Source of the DNA: Steromphala cineraria
Taxonomy: Eukaryota; Mollusca; Gastropoda; Trochida; Trochidae
Assembly: GCA_916613615.1 (NCBI GenBank)
Contig: OU744725.1
Span: 61,946,575 to 62,010,574 of the forward strand
DNA length: 64,000 nucleotides
Direction of reading: 5' to 3'
The position numbers and the translations under genes were made by a program. Shown one piece after another: positions 1 to 12,017 of the stretch (position 1 is the stretch's first letter; each line of letters starts with the position of its first letter). A model generated the notes under the pieces. It was not told the origin of the DNA and did not search any database. It saw only the letters and a program-made list of their open reading frames with translations.

Positions 1-1154
1 TATAGCATAATGCTCTACCATATCAATTGGGTCAGGTTGATTATGCAACAGACTAGCAGCTGACACTGTGATGCTAGCAGCCTGCCTTGAGATGTGTATT
101 CGACAGCATAGTGGAATATCTGAACTCTGGTTGACCCCTTATGTGTGGTATTTAAAGGAATATAAGGGAGATACCATTGTTTAAAATTAAACATGTTTAA
201 TGTGATTTGGTTTTTGAAGCTAGTTGCCATAAAGATTTTAAACAAATTAATCAATTATGTTTGGCTTTCATCTTAATTTTTTTTAGAAACACTTAAAAAT
301 ATAGAACAACTTGCACGACAATCTTAAATATTCCATATTTAAGATAATATTATGATTAGTAAGTTCAAATTAGAGAATTTATATGGTGCCAGTGATCACT
401 TGATGAAAGCTTAAAATTTAATAATAATGATGTGTCATCTGCAGCTGAAAAGTCAATATGGCTGCTATTGCGGCCATCTTGGATTCTCAAAACTGAAACG
501 TCTACCTTTCCGTGCGGAATCACTATAGGTATAACATACTACAATATAAAAATGATATCTAGATTGGTTTAGGAGAAATAGTCTTTGTCATGAAATCTAA
601 TTGAAAATTCAATATGGCTGCCATGGCGGCCATATTGGATTCTCAAAACTTTAATGTCTACCTTTCTGTGCGGAATCACCATAGGTATAACATACTACAA
701 TTTCAGAATGATATCTGGATTCCATTAGAAGGAGTAGTCTTTTTCATGAAATCTAATTGAAAATTCAATATGGTTGTCATAGCGGCCATCTTGGATTCTC
801 AAAACTGAAACGTCTACCTTTCTGTGAGGAATCACCATGGGTATAACATACTACAATTTCAGAATGATATCTGTATTCGTTTAGAAGGAGTAGTCTTTTT
901 CATGAAATCTAATTGAAAATTCAATATGGCTGTCATGGCGGCCATCTTGGATTCTCAAAACTGAAACGTCTACCTTTCGGTGGGGAATCACCATGGGTAT
1001 AACATACTACAATTTCAGAATGATATCTGAATTCGTTTAGGAGGAGTAGTCTTTTTCGTGAAAGTTTACGGACGGACGGACGGACGGACAGACGGACGAC
1101 GGACGAAGCGCCATGACATAAGCTCACATTTACTTTGTAAAGGTGAGCTAAAAA
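1..1154 (-). mobile_element. Helitron-like 'pearl'-type element, copy H1 (partial)
   Basis: Minus-strand copy of the window's main repeat family; it runs off the left edge and lies in ATM intron 2. Its 5' terminus (AGCTCACCTTTACAAAGTAA on the minus strand) ends near 1154. It is followed, going left, by a CCGT/CTGT tetranucleotide run at about 1070-1105 and several 156-bp core units, each carrying a 'TAGACGTTT...AAGATGGC' segment. The short ORFs here are translations of repeat sequence, not genes. Confidence 0.75.
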
Positions 1155-1255
1155 CACTTGACTTTGAAACTTGTGAACGTTCTTGATTGAAAAGGAATCA
1201 CGTCAATTACAATACATATAAACAGTTAAGTTAAGTAACAATATTCTAAACACAC

Positions 1256-3336
1256 CTTGAAGACATCATCCCAGGTAATGAGACGGTTGTTGTTCCTGCC
1301 ACTGAGTCTTTCATCAGTGTTTTGGTCAAGTGTTCTAACCACGGACTTTCTCTCCAGTAACTGCCGCAATTTCTCAGCATTTTTCTAATGACAAAATGGA
1401 AAACATATTTATTTGTTGAGAATGGCAGAAATATTGATAATCAAATTCTAAAAATATTCCTATTTCACGTTATCTCGTTTTCCAAAAGATCAAATCATGT
1501 ACTATGTAGCAGGGTGACATTTAAGCATTCGTACAGACATTTGCAAGAGGGGTGTCCTATAATGACTTGAACTGTCAGAGTGTCTGACTCCCAATTTGGA
1601 AGTCCTAGGTTCGAATCCCGATGGAGGTGATCTCATCTATTTTGTTATAATTGGCACCAAAGGTAGGGCAAAGGGCAACTCCCTACACTCTGAGGGTGAG
1701 TATGTCCAACTGAGGTGCTTGACTCAAAATGGACTGATCTAAGGACAAGCCCCTTTGTTGAGGATGTTGCATGTAGTAGGGTGAGATGTAAGCTATCTCT
1801 TACAGTAAGCAAATCCCTAAGTGTCTGACTTTCAACTAGGAGGTCCCTGGTTTGAATCCTCGTGGAGGTGATGTCACAATCACATCGGTTACAACTTTTA
1901 GAAAGCTATGCTATCAATATTTCAAAACAATATTTTCACATGTTGTGTTTCGTTAGTTGACTATACCTTCCTGCAAGCCAAATACTGGAATATATGTATA
2001 ATCTAAATCGGTCTCCTTGGATAAGAGACTAACAAGCCTGTGTGATTTTAAATAAACTAAATGTCTACACATCTCAGGCCTTCTATCTATCAGAGCTCCA
2101 GATAACTTTTGGGGCAATTGGGTTTTTACTCCTATGTTTGAAAATATTTGAGTAATTACATGTGTTGAGGAGTAAGCTTAATTTTCTGTACTCCCAGAAA
2201 TTTAAGGAATTGAGTACTTTTACTCATAATTTCTGATCCTTATTGAGTAATCAACAGTACTTACATTTTCAATTAGGAATGCGTTTAATTAACCTAATTG
2301 ATCAAGTGTAAATGTGTATGTGCATATCTTTTTTTTACATGAAAGTAATATACGCCAGGGTATTTGGCCTCCAAAACAAAAGGAAATAAAGAAAGATTCC
2401 ATGAATTGATAATTATTGTTATTTCAAAGAACATTTAAGCTGCAATTCATTATTATTTCAAGCCAGAAGAGTTAGGATAAGAACGCTAGCTGGGATATTT
2501 TAAGGTTTTCCATTGTAAAAATAATTTGTTTTGATATTCAAATTTTCCTTCCTTAACATTGCTAAATCTGTCAACAAAATATCAATGAAAATAAGAATTT
2601 CGAAATATACTAAATAAATTTAATAAAACTAGAGTTTTTCACAGACATTTATTACCTACTACCTTTACCTGCTTTGAAAAAGTCGAATATGTTTGTATTT
2701 GGATGCGAGTGGGTAGCGTTTCTCCCTTCGATTCTCCCATATTACTTCATTTGATTGAGAACTCAGAGTTCGAGTTGACGCATGCGCTTTTGCGTATCTT
2801 AGCAAATGACGGGTCAATTTTGCCTTGTGATTTTCGAACGCGACTCGAGTCACCAAATCAAACGTAGCTCTACTGGCCATGTGACAAGAGACTCCGTTTT
2901 ACTGCTTCGATAAACAGTTGTAGACATCGCTTTCGCTCACCCTGTTGTAGAGTTTGAATGCCGATGTGTGCGATACGCAAGCCGATATCATTAATTGAGT
3001 AAAGTACACAAGGTATTTGTCTAAATTGGGTTTTAAGTGAATTTCATGCGTTTTTTGTACTCCCTGATTATTTTTTAATTGAGTAAATTGTTAATCTATT
3101 GCGTAAAATACGCAAATACGCACTCTATCTGGAGCTCTGTAATCTATAAGATAGATTTTGGATTTTTTAAACCACAAGCCTAAGTTTGCTTGCCAGTTAA
3201 GTATGAAACTTATTTTAAATCATGCCAATATTTTAAGTCACGTAAGTCAATGTCATCCATTTCTTACCTTTCTTTCTGAAACTTTGTCGGTATCCAACCC
3301 TCTACAGTAGCTCATCACATCAGAAAGGCTGTCCAT
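1256..3336 (-). CDS. ATM: ATM serine/threonine kinase homologue, first two coding exons (partial)
   Basis: ATM is the PI3K-like kinase that signals DNA double-strand breaks; only its extreme N terminus is in the window. Exon 1 coding is 3336-3268 (23 codons from ATG, beginning MDSLSDVMSYCRGLD and ending SERK before a GTAAG donor). Exon 2 is 1384-1256 (43 codons, acceptor ATTAG, donor GTGTGT), beginning KNAEKLRQLLERKS and ending RLITWDDVFK. The exon boundary after ERK and the LITWDDVF segment match the known vertebrate ATM start (ERK|KEVEKF, then LNWDAVF), including the intron position and phase. This stretch belongs to the TAN motif region of Tel1/ATM proteins. The kinase and FAT domains lie beyond the left edge. 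Intron 1 (1385-3267) holds two SINE-like copies and a hAT-like element. The assignment rests on about 66 residues plus a shared intron position, so it is good but not certain. Confidence 0.75.
1499..1880 (+). repeat. two diverged copies of a tRNA-derived SINE-like repeat
   Basis: Two related segments (about 1499-1632 and 1771-1873) share 'GTGTCTGACT', then a B-box-like GGTTCGAATCC / GGTTTGAATCC, then GGAGGTGAT. The B-box and preceding spacing resemble the head of a tRNA-derived SINE, but neither copy can fold into a closed tRNA acceptor stem. They sit in ATM intron 1. Confidence 0.45.
2091..3139. mobile_element. non-autonomous DNA transposon, hAT-like, 1.05 kb
   Basis: The element is bounded by perfect 14-bp terminal inverted repeats, CAGAGCTCCAGATA at 2091 and TATCTGGAGCTCTG ending at 3139. 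Flanks CTATCTAT and TAATCTAT match at 6 of 8 positions, as an old 8-bp target-site duplication would. CAG termini with an 8-bp duplication are typical of hAT elements. A 71-codon minus-strand ORF at 2665-2880 has no recognisable transposase motif. It lies in ATM intron 1. Confidence 0.5.
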
Positions 3337-3443
3337 TGTTACAAATGTTGTCCTTGAACCCGAACAATTATCAACTGTTTTAATATTTTGATTGCATATG
3401 CAGAAAAATAAACAGCTGTCATATTTCAGTATATATAACTCAA

Positions 3444-3882
3444 CAGTCTGATTAAAATCGACCGTACTCCGAGGAATAAAATATCAAAAATATTGTCTCT
3501 ATCGGGGCTCGAACCAGTCAGAACATCCTCTCCGTCTCGGTCTGAATGCACCAACCTCTATTGCATGTTCCTGTGACTAGTTTAGCGCAGACAAACCCAG
3601 TCGTAAGCTATCCAATCACATCCTCGTTTTTAAATAGCGTTTAGCGGCGATTATGTATAACGAATGATACACTGGAGTTACCTGCTCCTGCATGATATAG
3701 AAGCTTTTGCACCAGGGCCCCTTGCGATTGGCTAGATGAGCTTGCGTCAAAACATGCGGGTAATAGGGGTGCCTTCAGACTGTGAATGAGAGGAAAGCCG
3801 GGCTGGTTGAAGTTCAAACCCCACTAGAGACAATATTTTTACACTTTTTTCCCTCGAATCACCATCGATTTTAATCAGACTG
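3444..3882. mobile_element. foldback MITE, Mutator-like (S family), copy S1
   Basis: Inverted arms begin CAGTCTGATTAAAATCGA and end in its complement at 3882, extending about 120 bp inward through an 'AATATTGTCTCTA' segment and a GGCTCGAACC / GGTTGAAGTTC B-box-like sequence. The flanks TATAACTCAA and TACAACTCAA agree at 9 of 10 positions, consistent with a 9-10 bp duplication as made by Mutator-like transposons. It starts about 110 bp upstream of the ATM start codon. Confidence 0.55.
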
Positions 3883-4147
3883 TACAACTCAACATCAATA
3901 AACATATGAAATGTCAAATCAGAATTTTATTTCCACTTATTGAAAGAAAGGATGTTGGATATAGCCAATATTATAACCTGCATGGTAACTCTTGCAAACT
4001 CTTGATATTTTTATCTAGACTATATTATGGTAGAAAGTTTTAAATGTAGGCCAAATATATGCCCGTTGTAGGTTTGTTTACATCATATTCCTAACGTAGG
4101 TATAGATGATGTGAACAAACCTGGGTACGATCGATGGGCATATATAT

Positions 4148-5377
4148 ACCGTATATGACCGGGTATAAGCCGAGAATTTGACACCAGAAATTAGGGGGTC
4201 AGAGAGGGGGGTCGGTCTATACCTGAGTTATATGATGCAGATGAACAAAATCAAGAGACCAAGCACGAGTATCGTCAGCCCAGCGAGTTAGCGAGTCGAT
4301 GTTTACACAGGAAGCAACATGCACAATCATCGAGGTCATTTCTATATTGAACTTGTAAAATAAAAATACTTTTGTTGTGTTGTTGTTTTTAATGAAAATA
4401 TACAAAGAGAAGTTGAAAAATATATAAAGATATATTAATATGCAACGGGAAGTTGAAAATATATTCAAGCAACCTTCACGTACTGTTAGATTTCGGCAGA
4501 TCGATGTGGCTTCACTCGCATCCACGATCGGCAATTGAAACCCGGTTTTTCAAATATTATCAAGAGTTATCTCTTCAAAAGACTTGTTGTCCATTTTAAA
4601 GTATTAATAAGACATATTTCCAAACTTATCAATCATATCTTATCGAAATTCAATCAAATCTTTGCCAAAGATACACTCGTGAAAGCACGATGTTTTACAT
4701 TACTTTGAATTTCAATCGTAATTTCGTGACGACGAATAACATTCCTTATATAATTTTTTGCTCATGGTTATATTTCTGATTGTTATTCTTCGACTTTTAT
4801 ATACACAAATATTTCAATTACCTGCATGTTAATTTTGAAATAATAAAATATAGAAAACGTGTAAGAAAATCTGATATATATACACATTTAATATTGTATC
4901 GACAAAATGTTGTCATGAAATTATTACGACCACTTTTTATGTTTCGTAGATCTTTTTTAAACCGACTTGCTGATTGGTTGACCTACACAATTTAGCCAAT
5001 GAAAAGGCTTGTAACAAATATCTCATTTCCAGCAAACACTTCATGCACCAAAGGTTGTTGACTGTCGTTTGTTAACAATTTATATAAGAATAATATGTAA
5101 TATGATTAAAACAAACAACAAACACTGTAAGTGAACACTTATAATTTCTTTAATAGTTTTTTTAGATAATATACGTCTTAAAATTAACATGTCATTTGAT
5201 GATTCATGAGCTTTTAGTTTCAATGCAACTGGCATATCGACTTACTGTCAGAAAAATAGAGCTGCGAAGAGGGGGGTCGGTCTATACATGAGATACTAGG
5301 TTTTGACTGGAATTTGGGGGGTTGAGAAAGGGGGTAGGCTTAAATGCGGGGTCGGCTTATACCCGGAGATATACGGT
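4148..5377. mobile_element. TIR element (T family), 1.2 kb copy T1
   Basis: Terminal inverted repeats of about 26 bp begin ACCGTATATGACCGGGTATA and end with TACCCGGAGATATACGGT. Subterminal G-rich stretches (AGAGGGGGGTCGGTCTATAC) occur at both ends. No transposase ORF is present, so the element is non-autonomous. The surrounding sequence (4044-4140 and 5378-5391) is itself an inverted repeat with GGCCAAATA at its edges, so T1 appears nested in an older foldback element. Confidence 0.55.
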
Positions 5378-6398
5378 ATGTATTTGGCCTATTTTAAATC
5401 ATTATGCACACAAATTTGCGTGACAAAAGTTTTTTTTATTAATACAGCATGCAAGAAATCTTACTATGTTGATAACTGCTAGAGATCAAATAGGCTTATG
5501 CCCAGATTTGCCTCAAATCTTGTCAATATTTGTTTATTGAATTATTCCATATAAAAAATCAAATGGCAAAATCAAATATTCTAGAAAATAAAAAAACATA
5601 CGTTATTGAAGAACAGCACACTAATTTATACTTCTTATGAGGCCTCCGACATTAGCTTTAAATGATAACAATGGTAATGACAAGATCAACTGTCAAAGTA
5701 AAGTACTCAATTACCGTCCTTTTCTTTGCCTCCGCCAAGTCCAAAAATCAGAACCGTACTGTACCACTCTAGTCTAGACCAAAACAGATCGATTTTTTTA
5801 CATTGTATAGCTTTGATCAATAAGCTGTCAGTTTCATGAAGTGGCAGAGGACGGAGTCCCAGATCATAATGACATTAAGTTCATGTCACTTTTCTCTGAA
5901 CTTGATCACTGTCAATATCGACAAACCACAAGTAAACAAATACAAATACGCATGTTGAAAATATTGAAAACGGCGGTAAATTTAGAGTAACTTCCCTTCC
6001 TTCAGAACTGAGCTCTGGCTTGTAGTATAAAACGGCGCTTTTGATGTGTTGCGCTAATCGAGCTGCAAATTCTACTTGTGCGCAAATGGAACTTAACTTG
6101 GTTCCGAATGTGCTGAACGAATGAAAATACTGTGGTACTCTGCGCAAGAGTGATCCTTGGAAAATAACAGTTTGAAATAAATAAATAATTATGCAAAGTT
6201 ATTTAAATATATCATGATTCGAGATATTGTAAACATTTTTTAAAGTGTTTTGGGATGGTGCAATATTACCTTATATAAAAATATTAAAATATTTATATGA
6301 AACTTGTAGACATCCGGTCATGCGCACAGTTTCTGTAGCAACCACCTGTATATTTGAGGGGAGCGTTTGGTGTGTGAGAACAGTTGAAAAAAAACAAG
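5378..6398. promoter_or_regulatory. intergenic region between ATM and MYCBP; candidate shared promoter
   Basis: No TE recognised in most of this stretch. It separates the divergent ATM and MYCBP genes. A minus-strand GT donor (GGACG|gtaattg, exon end 5715) could close an untranslated first exon of ATM, which would place both start sites within roughly 700 bp. No TATA box or initiator can be assigned with confidence. The 88-, 64- and 69-codon ORFs here lack recognisable features. Confidence 0.25.
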
Positions 6399-9300
6399 AT
6401 GACTACATACAGGGTGAGTTTTTTTGGCGTTCTGAGGTTATTGCATTTTTATAACATTCGTTTACATTTTGAGAGTAAGAATAAGTTTTCACCCGTTGTA
6501 ATGAACATGTTTTTAACATCCAATTTCAAAATTCAAAGGCACCAAACTCAAGTGTTTGTGAAGTTTCATTCAAGATTTTATGTTTCATATTGTTTTCAAT
6601 TACTAGTTAGTTGTCAGTAAGGTGATTGTTGCTAAGAAACAAAGGTATCATTAATAATAAAACTAGAAAGTACCAATGAGGATTTATTACGCCCTAAAAG
6701 CATGTTAAAATGAGCTAAAAAAAATAAAATATTGCAACATTCAGCACTGCAGTCTTGGGCTCTGCTCGATTTGTAACCCGACGTAATATAAGGTGTCCGC
6801 ACAAGCCATGTGCACAATGCACCGGTTTCAAAATACAGGCAAGCCCGGCGTATAATGGCGGATAGACGATGTATGCTCGCCGTGACTATCTCCGGTAAAC
6901 CTCCGTTCCCACGGTAACTGCGGAGCGTAGCACGGCGTAGGGGAGCTACCGAGGCGAGCATGATTGTCTAAATGGCGGACAACTATCTTCCGTGTGACAT
7001 TATAAAAAATTTTTTGTGTGACATGAATACTTTTGATGATAACATATCTAAATGATTATTATAAATAAAAAAAGAAACATGACATATAAATACAGTGCAT
7101 GTAACGAAAGTTGATGTTTTATCAAACTACTGTGAGGTATGCAAACTACTTCCTGTGATTACGCCACTACCCTTGATTCAACTGCAGACTTGTTTTGAAC
7201 AAGAGTTATTTCCACCATTCATGATACTAATGAAACTTTAAATTGCATATCTTATGAAACATCAACAATCAACTATCAAGTTGAAGCTCAATGACTGAAG
7301 ATGTATGGATGAGAATAGACCAAACATCCAAATGCTTTTAACCTATTTCGTTTGTAAAATATACAATACAACATGATAGAGGTAACATAAGAGGTTAATA
7401 CATACAAAAGCATAATAACCAATTTATTTGCTTTAATAACAAAAACATAACATGAACAAACACCAAATTATTTACTGCAAGAGATTATCCGTATTTGAAA
7501 ACTTTGATGCACAAGGTATTAATTAGGGGTGACTATATTGACTCTCAAGGGACTATTGTGATAGCGATGCTGCAATAGTCTGTTGTGAGTTACTATATTG
7601 CAATAGCGATAGTCTATGCGGGGAACTATTGCAATAGTTTATCAATAAAGGAAAGACAGAGCTTGTTGCTTTGTTTCTTATGATTTCAAACTCGTCCAAA
7701 ATGTCTAACAGAGATCAGCCAACATTGTGTGCTTCCTTTATACCTAAGCATTTTGGTGCATGAACTGCCAAAGGTAGTAAACACACGTAGCAGGTGCTCA
7801 CTAGTACATACATACATGTATATGCATATGCCATGTGTAATGCTTAAAACTTTGTATTGACATGTTGTTTTTAAGTTTTGAATATGGAATCCTTTATTTT
7901 CCACTTCAATATCTTAAAATTTATGGCATTCAAGAGAAGAGATACTGAATTTTAAGAAATTAAATTTATCTTTTCTTTAGTATCAACACACAACTAACAA
8001 GATTAAGAGAGTGCATGCAAATTGCCCATCGGGTATTAGTCTATTAAATAGGTAAACATAAACTCAATAAACTGCTCTAATATGGTAAGAAATAAGGTGA
8101 TCCAATTTTTTCATTTTGAACAAATTTATATTTATAGGCAGCAGACTCAAAGAGGGAAGAATTCAGGAAGTACCTGGAAAAAGCTGGTGTACTTGATGCC
8201 CTCACTAAAGGTAAATGACCATCGTTCCTGATTCCAGAATTATTAAGAGGCTATACCTAAGTTGTGACAATTTATAGATATATCAAGAATAGTGTGCATA
8301 TTGTAATATGATGTCTGTATTGTAATGCCTTTCATTGACTTTAGATTGTTTATTCAACATTAGAGTTAAGATGTTAGTCAAAAGTATCAGGACTATTTTA
8401 TGATTCACTTTAAAATAGTGTATCAGCAATTCGTCACATGAATCATATTATTCTTTGACATCATAATATGTAAGTAACATTTCTGTATCGTCACAACTCT
8501 ACCCAATGCATTAAGTGATTCTTGAAAAACATCTGGATGTACAAATAAAATAAAATCATTGCATATCCTTAATTCTATTTTAAAACAGGATAATTCAAAA
8601 TGTGACAGATATCCTTAGAAATATTGAACGGATATTGTATCCAGTCTAAAATGTTAATTTATGTAATTTTTGCATGATTTTGATGGTGTAATATTGTATA
8701 TTTTCAGTTCTGGTTGGATTATATGAGGAGCCAGAAAAGCCAAATAATGCTCTTGAGTATCCTTCTGAATGATTTATTGGCACTGCTTAATTTTGACTGT
8801 TAGTTAGAATGCTGGGAACAACAATAACTTTTTTTTTTTTTGGTGTAATTACTGTTAAAAGGAATATTTATTTCTTTTATCAAAAGTATAACCTTTCAAA
8901 ATATGGAAGTCTGCCAAACAAAAGTATATTTAATCTGTTACTACCGGTATTTACCTGTACCACATTTCATCGGTTCAATCAACATACTTAACTGTGTATG
9001 ACCAGGTATAAGCAAAGAATTTAATACCAGAAATTAGGGGACAAAGAGGGGGGCCTATACCCAGTATATGTGATGCAGATGAAAAAATCAAAGAGGCCAA
9101 GCACGATTATCTGTCAGCCCAGCAAGTTAGCGAATCAATGTTTACACCGGAAGCAATATATCACAATCATCGATGCCATTTATATATTGAACTTGTAAAG
9201 ACAAAATACTTTTGTCTTGTTGTTTTTAATGAAAATATACAAAGAAAGGTTTAATTTGATGGTTAGAGCAGAACAACAGTCAAAGGTATCTAACAACTAT

Positions 9301-10751
9301 CAACTTTCAATTTTGTTTGCAACTTGCATCATGTCAACCTGCAGTCAGTAATGTAAAGATGCTAGGAGGGGAATCGGCTAATACGTGAGAATTTGGATGG
9401 TTGATAAAGAGGTTTGGCTTACAGGCGGGGTCAGCTTATACCGAGTCGTATATGGTAATCGAAAACAAGTTGTACTTAATCAACTCTTATAAGTTGAACT
9501 GTTTGCCCTCGATCCATGATATTAAAATTCAACACAGCTGAACCTCGAGCTATATGCCACCCCCTTGTGATAGCACAGACCCGAGTTTTCAGTAACCATA
9601 AGTCTCATTCAACTCATTCACTCCAATATCATGGAGAGTTATTTCCTTAACCAAGTAGTTTCTTGCGGCAACACATGGGAGCAGCCAACCCCGACACTGC
9701 AGATGTAGAAGCTCTCAAGCTGGAGGTGTCTGAACTGAGGGCAAAGAACGAGCAGCTGCAAGAACAGAACAATGAGCTCAAGATGAAGGTGGGTCGTACA
9801 TTTTGATCTGCTCCTGATTGTGGAACATTATTAAATCATTTTGAAATTTGTGGATTATTTCCATCTAAAATAATGATTTCGTGAAAATTAGTACTCTTGA
9901 GTATGAACTAGTGTGAAAATCAGAAACATGTGATCCTAGATCTGTGTTTTAACTAGCTGCCAGCCCGCTTAATTTGTTTTTCGGATGGGGCTTGTAACGT
10001 TGTTGGAGTAGAGGTCAGCCAGCCAAACTTGCTTGTATCTTCACAGAACTTGTCAAATCATTTTTCCAACCACAAGCCCTGATTGCCGTTAAGGATTAGA
10101 ACCTGTTTCTAACTCTTTCCTGGATTGATAGCGAGGAAATTATGAATTTAACACGTGCCATCAGTGTTGTTCTTAGAGGGGGTCCTTGGGATAATTGCCC
10201 TATCTTTTGGCTTGGTGCCCTAGTTATAAAATTTGAGAAAGGATACTTTACTATTGCTCAGAATATACCAAAATGACCCCCTCAGCTGATCAACAAGGAA
10301 CAACACTGACCTGTTATAGGGAAGTCCGAGATGATAGGAGCTGAGTAATCTCTGTAGGGAGACTGATACATTGAATACGAATTTACAGACCATTCTTCAT
10401 GTGTGTCTGGGGGCGGATTAGCACAGTGGTTAGGATGTTCAGTTTTTGATCTCAAGAGATTTGTGGTTCAAATCAACACAACTTTTTCTGTAGTAGAGAA
10501 CTGTTTGACTTGCAGTAAGTGTTGTGTGCAATGGTAAACTGAATTTTGGTGCACTTCCTCCCATGGTTAGTGATTATCATCGCAAAGTATTCCCACAATA
10601 GTGTTTCAGGCTTTCTTCCTATCAGCCATGATGTAAGTGAAATACTCTTGAAATTGGTAACCTCCAAATCACCTAACCTCAACTCGTGTTTCTATGTTTG
10701 CAGATGGAGCAGTACGAGAGGCCATTAGAACAGGAAGCCCCGGACAACTAG
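6399..10751 (+). CDS. MYCBP: c-Myc-binding protein (AMY-1 family), complete five-exon gene
   Basis: A small conserved protein that binds the N terminus of c-Myc and also AKAP-type scaffolds; in vertebrates it is cytoplasmic/nuclear and linked to cilia. Exons: 6399-6413, 8138-8210, 8708-8756, 9659-9788, 10704-10751, all with GT-AG junctions and compatible phases. The spliced protein is 104 aa (human about 103). It starts MTTYRAADSKREEFRKYLEK, continues through GVLDALTK, then VLVGLYEEPEKPNNAL, then DFLRQHMGAANPDTADVEAL. A Leu/Glu/Lys-rich coiled coil (about residues 65-90) follows, then MEQYERP near the C terminus. These match the MYCBP family along the whole length. The first exon holds only five codons, as in the vertebrate gene. 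Intron 3 carries TE copy T2 and intron 4 a SINE-like fragment. Nothing in the frame is broken. It is transcribed away from ATM. Confidence 0.94.
6860..6975. repeat. GC-richer inverted repeat in MYCBP intron 1
   Basis: Arms around 6860-6881 (GATAGACGATGTATGCTCGCC, first 20 bases matter) and 6953-6975 are imperfect inverted copies sharing ATGCTCGCC / GGCGAGCAT. The interval is markedly richer in CpG than its surroundings and is probably a small foldback element. The rest of intron 1 (6414-8137) shows nothing recognisable; the 109-codon minus-strand ORF over this repeat is not credible as a gene. Confidence 0.35.
8991..9456. mobile_element. TIR element (T family), deleted copy T2
   Basis: A 466-bp copy of the 4148-5377 family with the same ends (ACTGTGTATGACCAGGTATA ... 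CGTATATGGT) and internal blocks (ACCAGAAATTAGGGG, ATGTGATGCAGATGAA), but a large internal deletion. It lies inside MYCBP intron 3. Confidence 0.55.
10409..10475 (+). repeat. tRNA-derived SINE head in MYCBP intron 4
   Basis: GGGCGGATTAGCACAGTGG resembles a tRNA A-box region and GTGGTTCAAATC a B-box at the right spacing. The acceptor stem does not close, so this is a SINE promoter remnant and not a functional tRNA gene. Confidence 0.45.
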
Positions 10752-11188
10752 AGGACCAATCTTTCATCATCAACCTTATCATCTGCAGAGTATCATCAAC
10801 TCACTTGCCTGAAGGAGGAATGGGACTTGTTTAACTTATTTATTTATAGTTCACAGAATTTATTGTGAACCAGAGATAGCATTTTAGATCTTGAAGATGA
10901 AAAATCTGAAGTTTAAGTTGAAGCCAAAAAGTGACAGATTGTCTAAGTCTTATTTGAAAAGAAATTTTGTTATGTTCTTACCTTTTCCATGATGACATTT
11001 AGATGTTTACGAATATCTATAATCACCTGAAGGTGTCGGCAGGTCTGACATCTTCGGGTTTAAGAAACAGCTGAGTCTTTGAAACAAGTTCATGTTATTC
11101 ATTTTAGTCTCTTATTTTGTTTTATTTTGTTCATTATCTTGATATAGAAGATGTGTTGTGTTGATTTTATTTAATCAATGATTAATAT

Positions 11189-11194
11189 AATAAA
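11189..11194 (+). terminator. polyadenylation signal of MYCBP
   Basis: AATAAA lies 438 nt beyond the MYCBP stop codon in AT-rich sequence and is followed by T-rich DNA. It is the first canonical signal after the stop. Confidence 0.5.
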
Positions 11195-11214
11195 TCTTCA
11201 ATTAATAGAAAAGG

Positions 11215-12017
11215 CATTCTTATTATTTGTTAGAATAATTTAACTACTAAAAGTTGAAATTGTTAATTGTAATCTGTAGAATGTAACATGTCTTAGAAAT
11301 TACCAATGATGAACAAGGTTTCTTTCATTTTGAATTTAAATGTGATTTCCACATGTTTATGTTCCCTTGGTTACGCGGGGAGTCAAGTTAATCTTAGCTG
11401 CATTCTGTGTTCATTCCATCAGCAGGTCAACAAGAATACCTAACAGTATACTTATGAGTTTAAGATATACATAAGGTTCCGGTCTGAAATGGACATGGCA
11501 TCTGAAAGTCTTATGAAGGGGAAGAGTATCAATAACATTTTTGAAGCAGTAATGTCTAAACTTGATAGTAGATACTGTTGGGTATAATGTCCTGTAATTC
11601 CATCCCATTAGGTCATGCTATTGTGATAGACTGAGTATCTGTGATGGTATGGAAGCAGCAATATCACCTCAATGTGATCAGTTCCCAGCCCGCTCTATAC
11701 TGCTGGGAGGAGTTATCTTTATTCTAATAAAATATATATCATTTAACCATCTATTTGTTTTTAATGTTTTTAAGTAATGTGCATGATACTTATTTCCTTT
11801 ATAAAAAGGGACCCGCCTATATTTCTGCTTGACATGTTTCTATGCAGAGCAAGATATCACAAGATGAAGCGTTGTTCTACACAGAAGATTTTGGAGAATT
11901 CCTTAAAGGCTTAGCTATGTATTGTCTTCCTTGATCAAGATCCACAGGGTTCGAATCTCTGAGTGGACAATATAAAAAAAAAATATACAAAACCTGGACT
12001 TTTGCACTCATATATCG
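11215..12017. other. intergenic, no gene seen
   Basis: AT-rich sequence between the MYCBP 3' end and element H2. It contains one B-box-like GGTTCGAATCTC at about 11949, perhaps a SINE scrap. The 65-codon minus-strand ORF shows no domain. Confidence 0.4.

Noticed and set aside
2665..2880. 71-codon basic ORF inside the hAT-like element
   Set aside because: No BED finger or dimerisation motif of hAT transposases could be seen; too short to call.
5881..6196. Two overlapping minus-strand ORFs (88 and 64 codons) upstream of MYCBP
   Set aside because: Different frames over the same DNA, no motif, no splice context; more likely promoter-region DNA.
6632..6961. 109-codon minus-strand ORF in MYCBP intron 1
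   Set aside because: It overlaps an inverted repeat, lacks any domain and lies inside the intron of a well-supported gene.
10409..10475. tRNA gene
   Set aside because: A- and B-box-like sequences are present but no acceptor-stem pairing; scored as a SINE remnant. The same applies at 1620, 1858, 11949 and 63680.
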